Shown here: positions 62,269 through 64,000 of the stretch, piece by piece
Position numbering within the stretch: the first letter of the stretch is position 1
How the letters are laid out: each line of letters begins with the position of its first letter
From: Alphaproteobacteria bacterium
GTDB lineage: Bacteria; Pseudomonadota; Alphaproteobacteria; Rhizobiales; Devosiaceae
Assembly: GCA_018818925.1 (NCBI GenBank)
Contig: JAHJQZ010000090.1
Location: 62,001 to 126,000 of the forward strand
DNA: 64,000 bases
Reading direction: 5' to 3'
The notes under the pieces: generated by a model
Told to the model about the DNA's origin: nothing
What the model saw: only the letters and a program-made list of their open reading frames with translations
Database searches by the model: none
Program-made: the position numbers and the translations under genes

Positions 62269-63032
62269 GCCGTCTCTCCGACGAAGCCGGCATAGCCCTT
62301 GGCCTCGAGCTCGAGCGCCAGTTCCGGCCCGCCGGTCTCGACCACGCGCCCGGCCGAGAAAACATGCACGACGTCCGGCAGGATGTGGTTCAGGAGGCGC
62401 TGGTAATGGGTGATGACCAGCATGGCACGATCCGGCCCGCGCAAGGCGTTGACGCCTTCGGAAACGATCCTCAGCGCGTCGATGTCGAGGCCGGAATCGG
62501 TCTCGTCAAGAATGGCGAGCTTGGGTTCGAGTAGCGCCATCTGCAGGATTTCGGCGCGCTTCTTCTCGCCTCCCGAGAACCCGACATTGACCGGACGCTT
62601 GAGCATGTCGGCATCGATCTTGAGCCGGCTCGTTGCCTCCTTCACCCGCCTCATGAAGTCGGGCATGAGCAGCTCGTCCTCGCCGCGCGCCTTGCGCTGG
62701 GCGTTCATCGCCGCCTTGAGGAACGTCATGGTGGCGACGCCCGGCACTTCGACCGGATACTGGAAGGCGAGGAACAGGCCGGCGGCGGCGCGCTCATTGG
62801 GCTCCATGCCGAGAAGGGAGACACCGTCGAGCAACACCTCGCCCTCGGTGATCCTGTAGCCCTCGCGACCGCTGAGCGCATAGGAAAGCGTCGACTTGCC
62901 CGAGCCGTTCGGCCCCATGATCGCATGCACCTCGCCGCGCGGCACAATAAGGTTCACGCCCTTGAGGATTTCCTTGTCGTCCTCCTCGATCCTGACGTGC
63001 AGGTCGCGGATTTCGAGCATGGGAGTGGTCAT
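62265..63032 (-). CDS. sufC: SufC, ATPase of the SufBCD scaffold
   Basis: 255 residues. Walker A MGPNGSGKST (about residue 38), signature GFSGGEKKR, and Walker B LAILDETDSGLDIDALR, in which the SufC-type variant Asp-Glu-Thr replaces the usual Pro. It powers the scaffold. The start overlaps the stop of the cupin gene (ATGA). Earlier in-frame codons reach back over the cupin genes and are not part of it. Confidence 0.97.
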   Translation of the reverse strand: MTTPMLEIRDLHVRIEEDDKEILKGVNLIVPRGEVHAIMGPNGSGKSTLSYALSGREGYRITEGEVLLDGVSLLGMEPNERAAAGLFLAFQYPVEVPGVATMTFLKAAMNAQRKARGEDELLMPDFMRRVKEATSRLKIDADMLKRPVNVGFSGGEKKRAEILQMALLEPKLAILDETDSGLDIDALRIVSEGVNALRGPDRAMLVITHYQRLLNHILPDVVHVFSAGRVVETGGPELALELEAKGYAGFVGETA

Positions 63033-63544
63033 ATCAGGTCTTCTCCGGTGTCTTCGCCGTCCCAGTAGTCGAGCAGCGGGCGTTCGCGCCCGACGATCTT
63101 GAAATCTGCCCCCATCATGCCGCCACCCGGCGGGATGGATGCGGCGATCATGTATTTGTTGCTGTCCGGATATTCGATGATGTCCGGATCGTTGCGGGTT
63201 GAGATCGCGAGGTATTTGAGGTCCTCGTGACCGGTATTGGCGAGCTGGTGGGCTGTTCTGGCATCGCCCGCCGGCGCGGCGATGGCATCGCCCGCCTTGA
63301 CCGGCCAGGACGTGTCGCCCCTGCGATAGGTGCCCTCGCCCTGCAGCACCACGAACAGCTCTTCGTTGTTGCGATGGTTGTGGCGCGGATAGCCAGTCTT
63401 GCCCGGCGGCACGACGATATATTGCACGCCCAACGCCTCGGCGCCGACGGCGCCGCCGACCCGCGTCGTATAGGCTTCGAACCGGCCCTTCAGATGGTGC
63501 TTGACCGGCAGTTCGAACATATTGGCGATCGGTTTTTCGGTCAT
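63029..63544 (-). CDS. Cupin protein 2 in the SUF operon
   Basis: 171 residues from the ATG at 63544 behind GGGGAAG. A double-psi beta-barrel with metal ligands PRHNHRNNEELFVVLQGEGTY (His, His, Glu) and a second motif near AHQLANTGHEDLKYL is visible, and the protein ends LLDYWDGEDTGEDLI. No known SUF role. The overlaps (ATGA at both ends) mean that it is made in coupling with sufC. It is a paralogue of the next gene. Confidence 0.82.
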   Translation of the reverse strand: MTEKPIANMFELPVKHHLKGRFEAYTTRVGGAVGAEALGVQYIVVPPGKTGYPRHNHRNNEELFVVLQGEGTYRRGDTSWPVKAGDAIAAPAGDARTAHQLANTGHEDLKYLAISTRNDPDIIEYPDSNKYMIAASIPPGGGMMGADFKIVGRERPLLDYWDGEDTGEDLI

Positions 63545-63999
63545 TCTTCCCCGTCCCAATAGTCGAGTGAACTCTCCTGGCGCCCGACATAACGCACGCC
63601 ACCAGACATGGTGGACCAGTCGAAGCGCGAGGAAACGGCGAACTTGCCGCTGTCGGGATATTCGACCACGTCGCCGCCGACAGAATTGGCCGAGATGCCG
63701 AGATATTTGAGCGGTGCCGTGCCGGTATTGACGATCTGGTGCGCGACCTCGGCGCCGCCATTCGGCGCGGCCAGTACGTCGTTGGCCCGGATCGGATATT
63801 CCTTATCGCCGAACCGATAGGTGCCCTCGCCCTCAAGTATGATGAAAAGTTCCTGCGTCATGTGATGGGCATGAAAGGGAAAAGCGCGCTTGCCCGGCGC
63901 GACGACATGCAGCATGGCGCCCATGCCCGTCATGCCGATGCGCCCGGCAAAACTGCCGATCCTGGCGGCGAAGGCCTCGCCATGAGCATTGTCGCGCAG
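63541..63999 (-). CDS. Cupin protein 1 in the SUF operon, partial
   Basis: At least 152 residues; the frame is open through the right edge. It has the same domain as the downstream gene: FPFHAHHMTQELFIILEGEGTY carries the metal-binding His and Glu, and it ends SLDYWDGEE. Its stop overlaps the start of cupin 2. The 5' end and presumably sufB lie outside the window. Confidence 0.82.
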   Translation of the reverse strand: MRDNAHGEAFAARIGSFAGRIGMTGMGAMLHVVAPGKRAFPFHAHHMTQELFIILEGEGTYRFGDKEYPIRANDVLAAPNGGAEVAHQIVNTGTAPLKYLGISANSVGGDVVEYPDSGKFAVSSRFDWSTMSGGVRYVGRQESSLDYWDGEE

Positions 64000-64000
64000 T

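Overview
The window is about 64 kb of GC-rich DNA, coding throughout, with no rRNA, CRISPR array, prophage or intact insertion sequence. Gene content and order (clpP-clpX-...-lon-...-HU-tRNA-Val; glnB-glnA; a sufC-D-S-T-A run; ubiT-U-V; many solute-binding-protein sugar transporters) point to an alphaproteobacterium, most likely order Hyphomicrobiales (Rhizobiales). Dispersed intergenic palindromes built around AAAACCGGTT-like cores fit that assignment. The genus cannot be read from the window.

Region 1 (1-11.5 kb): a glycan-utilisation locus. It holds the end of a heparinase II/III-type lyase, a two-permease sugar ABC transporter with its ATPase and binding protein, a GH88 unsaturated-uronyl hydrolase, a YesL/DUF624 membrane protein, a DUF2264 protein and a GH3 beta-glycosidase. 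Lyase plus GH88 implies a uronic-acid-containing polysaccharide or oligosaccharide. Region 2 (11.5-12 kb) is a scar: decayed remnants of an ABC permease and an Asp/Glu-hydantoin racemase on the minus strand. Region 3 (12.1-18.7 kb): a self-contained second sugar operon headed by a LacI-type regulator. Its promoter carries two abutting perfect 14-bp palindromes directly after the -10 box. The operon continues with binding protein, two permeases, a GH32/GH43-like glycosidase and an ATPase.

Region 4 (18.7-28.3 kb): a complete Lsr autoinducer-2 system. lsrR-lsrK run leftward and lsrG-lsrE-lsrA-lsrC-lsrD-lsrB-lsrF run rightward from a shared promoter region with candidate LsrR operators; a clear rho-independent terminator follows lsrF. 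No luxS is present in the window.

Region 5 (28.3-41.2 kb): tRNA-Asp, small envelope and secreted proteins, tRNA-Val, HU, a Tet-type MFS pump, Lon, an Rsm22-type methyltransferase, ClpX, ClpP and several small genes including trmO. Region 6 (41.2-50.1 kb): an AraC-type regulator, ubiVUT (O2-independent ubiquinone synthesis) behind a candidate FNR/FixK box, nnr, trigger factor, tRNA-Leu, and glnB-glnA behind a sigma-54-type promoter. Region 7 (50.1-64 kb): two paralogous PilZ-like proteins, a Gly-rich secreted protein, parE, a DEAD-box helicase, a GGEEF diguanylate cyclase, an Lrp regulator with a divergent DUF2000 gene, and part of the SUF iron-sulphur operon into which two paralogous cupin genes are spliced.

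Recurring themes: tight ATGA/GTGA translational coupling inside operons, several TTG/GTG starts, and a strong GC hairpin 14-21 nt after each of the three binding-protein genes, probably protecting or partly terminating those messages.
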